Assembly: GCA_947247005.1 (NCBI GenBank)
Contig: OX365949.1
Span: 19,905,130-19,969,129, forward strand
DNA length: 64,000 bases
Reading direction: 5' to 3'
Source: Spisula solida
Lineage: Eukaryota; Mollusca; Bivalvia; Venerida; Mactridae
Shown: in pieces, positions 50,894 through 62,339 of the stretch
How positions within the stretch are numbered: position 1 is the first letter of the stretch
How the letters are laid out: each line of letters opens with the position of its first letter
The notes under the pieces: generated by a model
What the model was told of the DNA's origin: nothing
The model's input: only the letters and a program-made list of their open reading frames with translations
Databases searched by the model: none
Made by a program: the position numbers and the translations under genes

Positions 50894-51118
50894 AGAACCT
50901 TATACAAGCCTATATCTATGGAAACGAAATTTCAGTTCAGAGCAAGCCCTTACAGAAGAACAAATAATGCACGTGTTGCACGCGGAAACTGATAAATTTA
51001 CCATAAGAATATTGTATATACATGCACACTGTGCATTCATGCTTAAACAGCCAAATGATCAGGGTAAATATTTGTAGATAACATAACAGAGGTATACCAA
51101 GGTACATGTATATGTACA
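50894..51118. other. Downstream of FABP-like stop (probable 3' UTR)
   Basis: No canonical AATAAA close to the stop; the UTR end is unknown. It is bounded by a MITE. Confidence 0.4.
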
Positions 51119-51120
51119 TA

Positions 51121-51344
51121 CACTCAAGGACTTTAAAAACGCATCACCTGACTCACACTCAAATATCGCTTGCAGGGTTCCCAGAAAATTACGAGATAAC
51201 ATTTTATTACAAACTAAATTGATTTATGTGTAGGAAAGATTAATTAAATTACAAACACGTAAAATGATTTTTCAATCAGATAAATAACTTTAGCGATATA
51301 TGCTGACTTTGAGTCAGGTAATGCGTTTTTAAAGTCCTTGAGTG
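51121..51344. mobile_element. MITE with CACTCAAGGAC termini and TA target duplication
   Basis: Arms of 35 bp or more: CACTCAAGGACTTTAAAAAC at the left, inverted at the right, with one mismatch including the tgactca/tgagtca inner part. TA flanks at 51119-51120 and 51345-51346 point to a Tc1/mariner-mobilised element. 224 bp, non-coding. Confidence 0.85.
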
Positions 51345-51346
51345 TA

Positions 51347-52558
51347 TTGGTACTTTTTATTAATGAAGGGTGGATTAATCAGCGATAAACGGTTTTGGTT
51401 TATTGACGGTTTTATGGACCAGACAAACCAGGACCAAACTTGGTTTCGGAAATACCTGGCGGTTTTGAACTAGTTTGTCAAACCGACTGAACCACCCCTT
51501 GAGGCAGTTTGATCTGTTCGTGACTATCAGAAAGTGTTCCAAATCTACAAAATGGCGGAAAGCATCCTATAGTTGGGTGTTTTTCATTTAAAGTAATTAC
51601 TCAAGAAATGAAAAGCATGTAAAAACGAAGATTCGCAATTCTCCGGCATAACATCGCAATAAAATTGTCAGGGCTCTCTCTCTACTTTTGAGGACCTGGA
51701 CAGGGGCCTTTGGAAAGGGGAATTTCCCGTCATTTGGATTGTAATAATAGTGATATGGTTCAGGTTTCATTTATAGGCTGTTTTCAGTTGGCATTAATCT
51801 ATACATCTTGAAAGGATGTTCATCGGATGGTTGGGATATCTACATGATGAAACTGTTTTTGTGAGAATTTCTTTCAGAAAGAGGGATATATACTTTTTGG
51901 ATACGGAAATAAGGCCGAATTTAGGTCCTGTAATAGCGTAAACATGATATATTAGTCTGCTATTTTGTAGAGCATGTTTACAGCTAAACTTCAAATTAAA
52001 ACAAACTAGTTTGAAACCACTTTGAAACCTACAAACAAAAACCAAAACCGGTTTGTTGCGGATGAATTTTCAGGGATGTGGTGTCTCCTTCTCATGTGCA
52101 AATCTAAACAATGGAATATTATGAATACTTCAATTATAAATTGACTATCATAATGATGAACATAACGTGCAATTATTTACAATGTACTTTGTATGCATCT
52201 TGATTAAAATAGAAGTTATCAGTATTTTTTTTTTCATTTTGTTTTTTAGCAGTCCAATTTTTTTGTGGAAGTACATGTTCTTTTGGACAACTGAGTATAT
52301 AAGCCATTGACATCCGTCCGATATTAAATATATAGGACGGCGATAACAATAGCATGACGTCAAAACAAGGGTTTAATCCAAATGATTAAGTCAGACAGGA
52401 CTATTTGCTCCACAGTATACCATTGTTCAAAGTTCATTCGTACAAGGAAGATTATTTAGCTTAATTAACATGCATTCCAATTTGAGCACTGTATACGACG
52501 ACATCTTGACATTCATTTCATCTCAATACATTTTGTTTTAAACAGCATATAGACCGGA
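51347..52558. other. Intergenic sequence without recognisable feature
   Basis: A few aaaccggtttg-type words near 51380-51490 and 52000-52050 recur in both orientations (ggttttggttt, aaaaccaaaaccggtttg). No gene or RNA supported. Confidence 0.5.
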
Positions 52559-52742
52559 GAATTTGACACGATCCTCGGCCTTCAATTAGCATAATTTAAC
52601 AGCTGATTTCTTGTCTGTATATATAACCCCGGGTACTAGTATATGTTTTTATAAGCGGAAGTATTCAAGTATCACGAATACGCATGACGTTTAATACAAA
52701 CACAAATCTTAAGGACCGATATTGCACAATTTCCTCGTTCAA
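52559..52742 (-). mobile_element. MITE family GAATTTGACA, copy 2 (inverted, truncated)
   Basis: Starts gaatttgacacgatcctcgg; its reverse complement follows 29437-29676 from the middle (gtgcaatat.ggtccttaag) to the GAATTTGACA end. The other end is missing. Confidence 0.7.
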
Positions 52743-52924
52743 GAGTTGTTCTCGAACTCGTATTTTTTAGAATAAAAAAGGCCCGGCAGATGTTTTTTTT
52801 TTAAATTTTAGAACTGCATTTTAAGTTTGACCAATATGAACTACCATCTGACCACGAACTACTATGTGTATTAACCATACTCTCACCATTCATAGTTAAC
52901 CATGTTCGTAGACCATGTTCTAAT

Positions 52925-53056
52925 CACAGAAATTATATCACAAAATACAGAGTTTTGAAATTCCCCATCTTCCCGTCATTACTATTATATAGTAATGACG
53001 GGAAGATGGGGAATTTCAAAACTCTGTATTTTGTGATATAATTTCTTCGGCCTGTG
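52925..53056. mobile_element. Foldback MITE, CACAGGCC family, copy 2
   Basis: A perfect 57 bp inverted repeat (52928-52984 and 52990-53046) around the 5-base loop ttata. Right end ggcctgtg; left end shortened to cac. 7 bp direct repeat TTCTAAT at 52918-52924 and 53057-53063. Same family as 4756-4951. Confidence 0.9.
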
Positions 53057-53063
53057 TTCTAAT

Positions 53064-54054
53064 TAAGAAATAATCTATGAAAAACCGTTGTACACCGGCT
53101 GTTAGCCTAAACAATGGTTTGGAGTTCTGACGCGTAGGAACTAACCACGAAGGCCTGAGTTGTTAATAACAAGCGTCAGAACGACATGGTCAACCATGAT
53201 CCGCAATTTGTTATTTTGTTAAACGTGGTCAACCATAGGTTATACAACCATAGATTGGCCATGGGTCATTTCGCAGGGGAGGTAATGCATGAATAAAATT
53301 CGACCAGTTTAAATGCAGACTGTTATTCTGCCAGCTTCAAACAGGCATGAAGATTTGTACGACTGAAAGCCAAACTGAACAACGTTAATGATGAGGGAAT
53401 GCAAACTGCTATCATAGCGGAACATGTATTAAACTTGGTGGATGAAAGTATGGGTTTATTATCTGGTCTGAAAGCAGACAACTGAGCATACAGTCATATG
53501 AAATACCATCATAATTTATCAAAGGTTAGAGCCTGGTTGGTTCCTAGGCTGCTCTCTACGGAGGATGTGTTCAAAATGAGTTCATGACGACGGCTCCGTT
53601 AGTTGTTACCTGTACTCGGTTTAATGTTTGTGGTGTTTCCTTAGTCAGGTATCTCAATGAAAGTTTCAGCAATAGTCTATATTAGATTGATATATCAGAT
53701 GGTAAAATTTCAAATATATCCTCTTAGTGGTTGGTTTATATGAGTGCAGTCTCAAAACTTTCCGGACATCCCTCATATCGCTTGGGTTTCTTCCCGTTCA
53801 TGTCGTTGTTTGACGCTCAGTATCATACAATATATATTCTTGACCGGTGGTGTCATTTTGTGTGCACTGAATATCTCCCCTAACTCTGCGCTTTTTAAAC
53901 CAGTTAATATTCCTCAGTAGGGTGTGCAATTGTACCACATATAATGTGTATTCATTCTAGTCTACAGATAGAGGAAAAAACGCTGTTGGCGCACTGAATT
54001 TCATACAAAATGAATAAATTAATATACTATTCTATACATTTGTATATGCTATAT
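53064..54054. other. Intergenic sequence without recognisable feature
   Basis: No gene, RNA or repeat pair that I can support. It ends at the start of the 40 bp satellite. Confidence 0.5.
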
Positions 54055-57000
54055 ACTGATATATGACGATTTTGTATAGAAACATGACACACCACTGATG
54101 TATGAGAAGTTTGTATGGAAACATGACACATCACTGATGTATGAGGATGTTTGTATGGGAACATGACACACCCCAGATGTATGAGGATGTTTGTATGGTA
54201 ACATGACACACCACTCATGTATGAGGATGTTTGTATGGTAACATGACACACCACTCATGTATGGGGATGTTTGTATGGTAACATGACACACCACTGATGT
54301 ATGAGGATGTTTGTATGGTAACATGACACACCACTCATGTATGAGGATGTTTGTATGGTAACATGACACACCACTGATGTATGAGGAAGTTTGTATGGGA
54401 ACATGACACACCACTGATGTATGGGGATGTTTGTATGGGAATGTTACACACCACTGATGTATGAGATGTTTGTATGGAACCATGACACACCACTGATGTA
54501 TGAGGATGTCTGTATGGGAACATGACAAACCACTGATGAAGGGACATGTTTGTATGGGAATGTGATACACGACAGATGTATGAGGACGTTTGTATGGGAA
54601 CATGACACATCACTGATGTATGAGGACGTTTGTATGGTAACATGACACACCACTGATGTATGAGAAGTTTGTATGGGAATATGACACACCACTGATGTAT
54701 GAGGATGTTTGTATGGTAACATGACTCACCACAGATGTATGAGGATGTATGTATGGTAACATGACTCACCACAGATGTATGAGGATGTATGTATAGGAAC
54801 ATGACTCACCACTGATGTATGAGGATGTTTGTATAGGAACATGACTCACCACTGATGTATGGGGATGTTTGTATGGTAACATGACTCACCACTGATGTAT
54901 GAGGATGTTTGTATGGTAACATGACTCACCACTGATGTATGGGGATGTTTGTATGGAAACATGACACACCACTGATGTATGAGGATGTTTGAATAGGAAT
55001 GTTACACACCACTGATGTATGGGGATGTTTGTATGGTAACATGACACACCACTGATGTATGAGGATGTTTGTATGGTAACATGACTCACCACTGATGTAT
55101 TGGGATGTTTGTATGGGAATGTTACATACCACTGATGTATGAGGATGTTTGAATAGGAATGTGACACACCACTGATGTATGGGGATGTTTGTATGGTACC
55201 ATGACACACCACTGATGTATGAGGATGTTTGTATGGTAACATAACTCACCACTGATGTATGAGGATGTTTGTATGGTAACATGACTCACCACTGATGTAT
55301 GGGGATGTTTGTATGGGAATGTTACACACCACTGATGTATGAGATGTTTGTATGGGACCATGACACACCACTGATGTATGAGGATGTTTGTATGGTAACA
55401 TGACTCACCACTGATGTATGAGGATGTTTGTATGGTAACATGACTCACCACTGATGTATGGGGATGTTTGTATGATAACATGACTCACCACTGATGTATG
55501 AGGATGTTTGTATGGGAACATGACACACCACTGATGTATGGGGATGTTTGTATGGTAACATGACACACCACTGATGTATGAGGATGTTGGTATAGGAATG
55601 TTATACACCACTGATGTATGAGGATGTTTGTATAGGAATGTTATACACCACTGATGTATGGGGATGTTTGTATGGGAACATGACACACCACTGATGTATG
55701 GGGATGTTTGTATGGGAACATGACACACCACTGATGTATGAGGAAGTTTGTATGGGAATGTTACACACCACTGATGTATGAGGAAGTCTGTATAGGAATG
55801 TGACACACCACTGATGTATTAGATGTTTGTATGGGACCATGACACACCACTGATGTATGAGGATGTCTGTATGGGAACATGACAAACCACTGATGAAGGG
55901 ACATGTTTGTATGGGAATGTGATACACGACAGATGTATGAGATGTTTGTATGGTAACATGACTCACCACTGATGTATGAGGATGTTTGTATGGTAACGTG
56001 ACTCACCACTGATGTATGGGGATGTTTGTATGGGAACATGACACACCACTGATGTATGGGGATGTTTGAATAGGAATGTGACACACCACTGATGTATGAG
56101 GATGTTTGTATGGTAACATGACTCACCACTGATGTATGAGGATGTTTGTATGATAACATGACTCACCACTGATGTATGAGGACGTTTGTATGGGAACATG
56201 ACACACCACTGATGTATGAGGATGGTTGTATGGTAACATGACTCACCACTGATGTATGAGGGTGTTTGTATGGTAACATGACTCACCACTGATGTATGAG
56301 GATGTTTGTATGGTAACATGACTCACAACTGATGTATGAGGACGTTTGTATGATAACATAACACACCACTGATGTATTGGGATGTTTGTATGGGAATGTT
56401 ACACACCACTGATGTATGAGGAAGTCTGTATAGGAATGTGACACACCACTGATGTATGAGATGTTTGTATGGGACCATGACACACCACTGATGTATGAGG
56501 ATGTTTGTATGGTAACATGACTCACCACTGATGTATGAGGATGTTTGTATGGGAACATGACACATCACTGATGTATGGGGATGTTTGTATGGGAACATGA
56601 CACACCACTGATGTATGAGGAAGTTTGTATGGGAATGTTACACACCACTGATGTATGGGGATGTTTGTATGGGAACATGACACACCACTGATGTATGAGG
56701 AAGTTTGTAAAGGAATGTTATACACCACTGATGTATGAGGATGTTTGTATAGGAATGTTATACACCACTGATGTATGGGGATGTTTGTATGGGAATGTTA
56801 CACACCACTGATGTATGAGGAAGTCTGTATAGGAATGTGACACACCACTGATGTATGAGATGTTTGTCTGGGACCATGACACACCACTGATGTATGAGGA
56901 TGTCTGTATGGTAACATGACAAACCACTGATGAAGGGACAGGTTTGTATGGGAATGTGATACAAGACATATCTATGAGGACGTTTGTATGGGAACATGAC

Positions 57001-58240
57001 ACATCACTGATGTATGAGGACGTTTGTATAGAAACATGACTCACCACTGATGTATGAGAAGTTTGTATAGAAACATGACTCACCACTGATGTATGAGAAG
57101 TTTGTATGGGAACATGACACACCACTGATGTATGAGGATGTTTGTATGGTAACATGACTCACCACAGATGTATGAGGATGTTTGTATAGGAACATGACTC
57201 ACCACTGATGTATGAGGATGTTTGTATAGGAACATGACTCACCACTGATGTATGGTAACATGACTCACCACTGATGTATGAGGATGTTTGTATGGTAACA
57301 TGACTCACCACTGATGTATGGGGATGTTTGTATGGAAACATGACACACCACTGATGTATGAGGATGTTTGAATAGGAATGTGACACACCACTGATGTATG
57401 GGGATGTTTGTATGGTAACATGACTCACCACTGATGTATTGGGATGTTTGTATGGGAATGTTACACACCACTGATGTATGAGGATGTTTGAATAGGAATG
57501 TGACACACCACTGATGTATCGGGATGTTTGTATGGTAACATGACACACCACTGATATATGAGGATGTTTGTATGGTAACATGACTCACCACAGATGTATG
57601 AGGATGTTTGTATGGTAACATGACTCACCACTGATGTATGAGGATGTTTGTATGATAACATGACACACCACTGATGTATTGGGATGTTTGTATGGGAATG
57701 TTACACACCACTGATGTATGAGGAAGTCTGTATAGGAATGTGACACACCACTGATGTATGAGATGTTTGTATGGTAACATGACTCACAACTGATGTATGA
57801 GGATGTTTGTATGGTAACATGACACACCACTGATGTATGAGGATGGTTGTATGGTAACATGACACACCACTGATGTATGAGGACGTTTGTATGGTGACAT
57901 TACTCACAACTGATGTATGAGGATGTTTGTATGGTAACATGACACACCACTGATGTATGAGGACGTTTGTATGGTAACATGACTCGCAACTGATGTATGA
58001 GGGTGTTTGTATGGTAACATGACACACCACTGATGTATGAGGACGTTTGTATGGTAACATGACTCGCAACTGATGTATGAGGGTGTTTGTATGGTAACAT
58101 GACACACCACTGATGTATGGGGATGTTTGTATGGGAATGTTATACACCACTGATGTATGAGGATGTTTGTATAGGAATGTTATACACCACTAATGTATAA
58201 GAATGTTTGTATGGGAATGTGATACACGACTGATGTAAAT
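54055..58240. repeat. 40 bp satellite array (about 100 copies)
   Basis: Unit catgacacaccactgatgtatgaggatgtttgtatggtaa with few substitutions; occasional units of 38-39 bases. 40 is not a multiple of three but the unit has no stop in any minus-strand frame, so overlapping frames of up to 184 codons open on that strand. These are not genes. Confidence 0.97.
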
Positions 58241-58246
58241 TGTGGA

Positions 58247-58482
58247 GATATTGAACTGATCCTAAACTGTATGCATGAATATATAACAAGGTTCTTGTGT
58301 TGAATATATCAATTTCTGCAAGCAAATCATGCAATATCGATCCTTTAGATTTGTGTTTGTATTACACAGCGAGTGTCAGCATAATTCTCCTAAATGAAAA
58401 ATATGCAACATGGGTTATAATATAGACACTATACCACCTGTTTAATCATGCTAATAGAGGGTCGAGGTACAGGTTAAAATCT
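58247..58482 (+). mobile_element. MITE family GAATTTGACA, copy 3
   Basis: Colinear with 29437-29676 (tatgcatgaatatat.acaaggt, gttgaatatat, gcaatatc.tcctt.ag, atgctaat..agggtcgag). It abuts the satellite's right edge. Confidence 0.7.
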
Positions 58483-59746
58483 CTGTACTATGTAAGGATT
58501 TGTACAATAATCAAAACAATACACACGCTGTATGACTTCCCGACTAGCAGGACATTTATTATTATTGAAGACAGACAGTTTGCCATCTATATAACTTGAA
58601 CACATCTAGGAATTTATATATAAAAACCTTGTTATTGTAACAATCAAGGTTGTTTCGTTCCATTAGGAATGTACGGAACTAGTGTAGCTGGCAATAAATA
58701 ATCCAACAGTATACAGGCCCATTGCACAAACATGGACAGCCATAAAGTATCATTCTTGTGAAATGTGTTCAAAAATCCGTTCTCACTGGTTTAAGAGAGT
58801 ATCTCATTCACAGTTGCTACTATAAACACATACAGAACAATTACACCTTTCTATATACATTTTATCATAAGAGGATCATAAAAGAATACTACACACCAAG
58901 TATCCAAGCAGTAAGTGTGTAGGTATAATAGTTTTCCCCTTTGAAGCCTTACTTTTTAGCTTTTGTACCAGACCCGAGCCATTTACTAGTATAAAATGTT
59001 GAAAGAGAACCATTCAATAATCATTTCTGAAAGGATTGAGCAAAGTTCATTCAATGGTTAAGGAAATGATGCTTAAAGAAAATGTTAACGTATGCAACCA
59101 TCTAATCCCTACAGCTATGAGCACTTGCCAGTCTCTGGTAAGAAAAATGACTACTAATCTAGCTCCAAAACAAAATTCATTAGTCACATGTTTGTAACAA
59201 GGTACAACATTAAATCAACTTTAGATACCGATACAATTTGCTGATTGGCTTGTTACAGAATTCTGCTCAAGGCAACATAGTAAACATTTTTGCAGGCTAC
59301 CTTTTTGAACCCTGATAATTGGACTAAACAGCACCAATTTATTATTACAAAGCTTGAAGTTTGCCCAACTATGATGAACTATCTGAGAAAAAATCCTATT
59401 ATCTCAATAATTAATTTGTGAATAAAATTTAATTTTTGCCTAGTTTTACTTAATTTAGAATAATCGCAAAAAACTCACCTTCCTTGTCAATTCATGGCAG
59501 GCGACCTAAAAAATTTATGATCAGTAACTTGTTGATTAATTTGAAGTCTTCAACCACTTAATTTCAAGATCGATAACACATGAAGATCAATTGAAATGTA
59601 TACCATAACAGGAATATGATCCTTGAGTTCTAAACATTTCATATACAATGTACAATCTGTTATCTCAGAGAGCATTAAACTTCCCATCCAATGTTGCACT
59701 GCAGATCAATTAGATGTGACACCGAAGCAAAAACTAAACATTATTA
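58483..59746. other. Intergenic sequence without recognisable feature
   Basis: AT-rich. Minus-strand AATAAA at about 58556 (tttatt on plus) could be a 3' end of a minus-strand gene beyond the window; no exon is visible. Confidence 0.4.
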
Positions 59747-60647
59747 TTAATCAACAAATGTCAAAACAGCACAGGCAAATAGCCACTTTGAGGCCTTGGT
59801 AAAAATTAGACAAATGACCAATATATATTTAGCACTTTGCAAAGATAAAATAAGCGCTTACAAAAATTCCCATGAAAATTTTTTTTAGGGTTTTGTCTCT
59901 GGATAAAGCACTGTAGCTTCACTGGAAACGGGTGTCAGGATCTGAGGTAATTGTTAACTAACATTGTGTATGTGAGCTGATTTGTGTTTTGCTAAACAAT
60001 TAATAATTCTAACATAGCACGTGAGATTTGCCTTCTTTGCGTATATTGAGCTTACCATATTTTATTACCGCGATAAAATATAGCTGATTGGTGACGTCAC
60101 GTTTGACGTCATATACTATGACAAATGACGTAACGGTGACGGTAACGTTCTTCGGAAAGAAAGTAGTTTGACGTCAACCTGTCTTGTTGTGCTATAACTG
60201 GCAGAGCATTGGCGATGTTAGAATCGAAATAATAAATAGGAGCTGTGCTTCGTTGTGTTATAAAATATACGCACTCGTTCGAATGCGTACGTTAAACCAC
60301 TCGTGCTACGCACTCGTGATCTAATTACTACGCATCCAAACACGTGCCTCTATTTTATTACAGAACAAAACATAGCTACATATTCATTATTTCTTAATCA
60401 ACAAATGTCAAAACAGCACAGGCAAATAGCCACTCTAAGGCCTTGGTAAAAATTAGACAAATGACCAATATATATTTAGCACTTTGCAAAGATAAAATAA
60501 GCGCTTACAAAAATTCCCATGAAAAATTTTTTTAGGGTTTTGTCTCTGGATAAAGCACTGTAGCTTCACTGGAAACGGGTGTCAGGATCTGAGGTAATTG
60601 TTAACTAACATTGTGTATGTGAGCTGATTTGTGTTTTGCTAAACAAT
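59747..60647. repeat. 254 bp direct repeat flanking a 393 bp spacer
   Basis: 59747-60000 and 60394-60647 match at about 98% (gaggcc/aaggcc and poly-A/T differences), offset 647. The spacer contains ttattaccgcgataaaatat, several tgacgtca-type palindromes (60092-60130) and cgcactcgt words. No TG...CA ends, so not LTR-like. Confidence 0.9.
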
Positions 60648-60807
60648 CATGTGAAACCTCCAGACTTGCTTGCGCAAGATGTTCGGAAAACTTAGGAGCT
60701 AGGAACATGAATTATGTAAACTAGCATGAGTGTATTAGTTAACAATGCACAGCTGTAGTATATCACTTCATTGTTTAGCTGTTGCTAATTTTAATACATA
60801 ACAATAG

Positions 60808-61030
60808 ATGTTTGTAAAACATGTATGCCCCAATGGCAGCCCAATAGTCACAAATGGTCAATTTCACTGTGACCTTGACCTTTGACCTCAATAGGGGTCA
60901 TCTACTGTTGATGACAGACCTCCATGTAAACTTGGATGATACTCAAGTAATTGAACGATAACCATTTAGACAACTGACAGACGAACATGTGCAAAGCAAT
61001 ATATGACCTCATCAAAGATTGGGGGCATAA
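60808..61030 (-). repeat. Dispersed repeat family 'gatgagggggtatattgctt', copy 4 (inverted)
   Basis: Reverse complement of the copies at 7870 and 17597: agatgtttgtaaaacatgtatgccc ... ttgacctcaataggggtcatctac ... gcaaagcaatatatgacctcatcaaag. Confidence 0.8.
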
Positions 61031-61079
61031 TAATATATTGCACTCTGTGCTGAACAATATTGCTGGCACAGGTTTACGG

Positions 61080-61490
61080 TACTTCAAGGCCTGGAATTTC
61101 AACCAATACTTACACTCAAATATTGAAAATGTAATATAATGAGCTATTATTTGCCCTAGATTGATAATTTAGATGAGGAAAATGTGTAAGATAGTTATTG
61201 AGTGTTGAAAATATTGTTTGATACATTTTCTTTGCCTCTGTGTACTATTTATAAGGTGTAAATGTAATAATTGAATCTGAGTGCCACACTTGGCACTCAG
61301 ACTAATGAATTGCAATTAAAGCTTACAGATACACTAAAATTCACTAGGAAATAAGCCAAAAACAATATTTAGTATCAACTAAACATTAATCTACATAAAT
61401 GCCGCTATGAACCTCAAAAGAGTGAATTTCAATATTTGAGTGTAGAGTGCTGAGTGTAAGTATTGGTTGTAATTCCTGGCCCTGGACTGT
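61080..61490. mobile_element. Foldback element, about 410 bp
   Basis: ggcctggaatttcaaccaatacttacactc (from 61089) and tcaaatattgaaa are mirrored at 61426-61486 (ttcaatatttgagtgta, gagtgtaagtattggttgtaattcctggcc). The spacer is unrelated. Non-coding. Confidence 0.65.
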
Positions 61491-61617
61491 AGGGTATGTA
61501 TTTAATACACGACTGTCACAACAGGCTGATGTAGATGATAGTATCACGATGGAAATATTCACTTTAAAAAAATTGTGGAATGTCATTCTTCAGGAAACAA
61601 TACCTAGATAATGATCA

Positions 61618-61865
61618 TGTAACGGTTGTTGGGTGCATAAAGGGAGGTAATTGGAAAATAATGCACAAAGTAAACCTTGTATGTTGTCATTAGAGTAGAA
61701 TGGCATATATAAGGCCAACAAATCACCCTTAGTGGTGAGCTAGCTTTTCACTAAGGGTGATTTGTTGGCCTTATATATGCCATTCTACTCTAAAGACAAC
61801 ATACAAGGTTTACTTTGTGCATAATTTTCCAATTATCTCCCTTCATGCACCCAACAACCGTTACA
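61618..61865. mobile_element. Long-arm foldback MITE, TGTAACGGTTG termini
   Basis: Arms of about 115 bp (TGTAACGGTTGTTGGGTGCA ... cacccttagtg) are inverted copies with very few differences, around the 15-base loop gtgagctagcttttc. A possible 4 bp duplication ATCA lies at 61614-61617 and 61866-61869. Confidence 0.85.
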
Positions 61866-62034
61866 ATCAGATTGTATATTATAACATGACCAAGTTTTCA
61901 TTTTAAACTGTGTAAGTATTTTCTAGCACCATGGAGTAAATGCTGCTATTTATAAACAAGATAAAAAATATTGTAATAATCCTTTAAACTAGTCCAAAAA
62001 ATAATTGTTCTTAATAACAGTTGTTTACAAATGG

Positions 62035-62339
62035 TGATGCTTCCAGCCAATGAAAACAGGGCTGTATTCAAATTGTGATGCTACCAGCCAATGAAAACAG
62101 GGCTGTATTCAAATTGTGATGCTACCAGCCAATGAAAACAGGGCTGTATTCAAATTGTGATGCTTCCAGCCAATGAAAATAGGGCTGTATTCAAATTGTG
62201 ATGCTTCCAGCCAATGAAAATAGGGCTGTATTCAAATTGTGATGCTACCAGCCAATGAAAACAGGGCTGTATTCAAATTGTGATGCTTCCAGCCAATGCA
62301 AACGAGGGCTGTATTCAAATTGTGATGCTTCCAGCCAAT
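62035..62339. repeat. 41 bp minisatellite carrying CCAAT boxes
   Basis: Seven and a half copies of tgatgcttccagccaatgaaaacagggctgtattcaaattg starting at 62035, 62076, 62117, 62158, 62199, 62240, 62281 and 62323. Each copy has ccagccaatga. Confidence 0.95.

Noticed and set aside
54027..58334. Dozens of overlapping minus-strand frames with HTSVVCHV-type repeats
   Set aside because: Produced by the stop-free 40 bp satellite in all three frames.
59747..60647. Direct repeats as LTRs of a small retrotransposon
   Set aside because: No TG...CA ends, primer-binding site, polypurine tract or target duplication.
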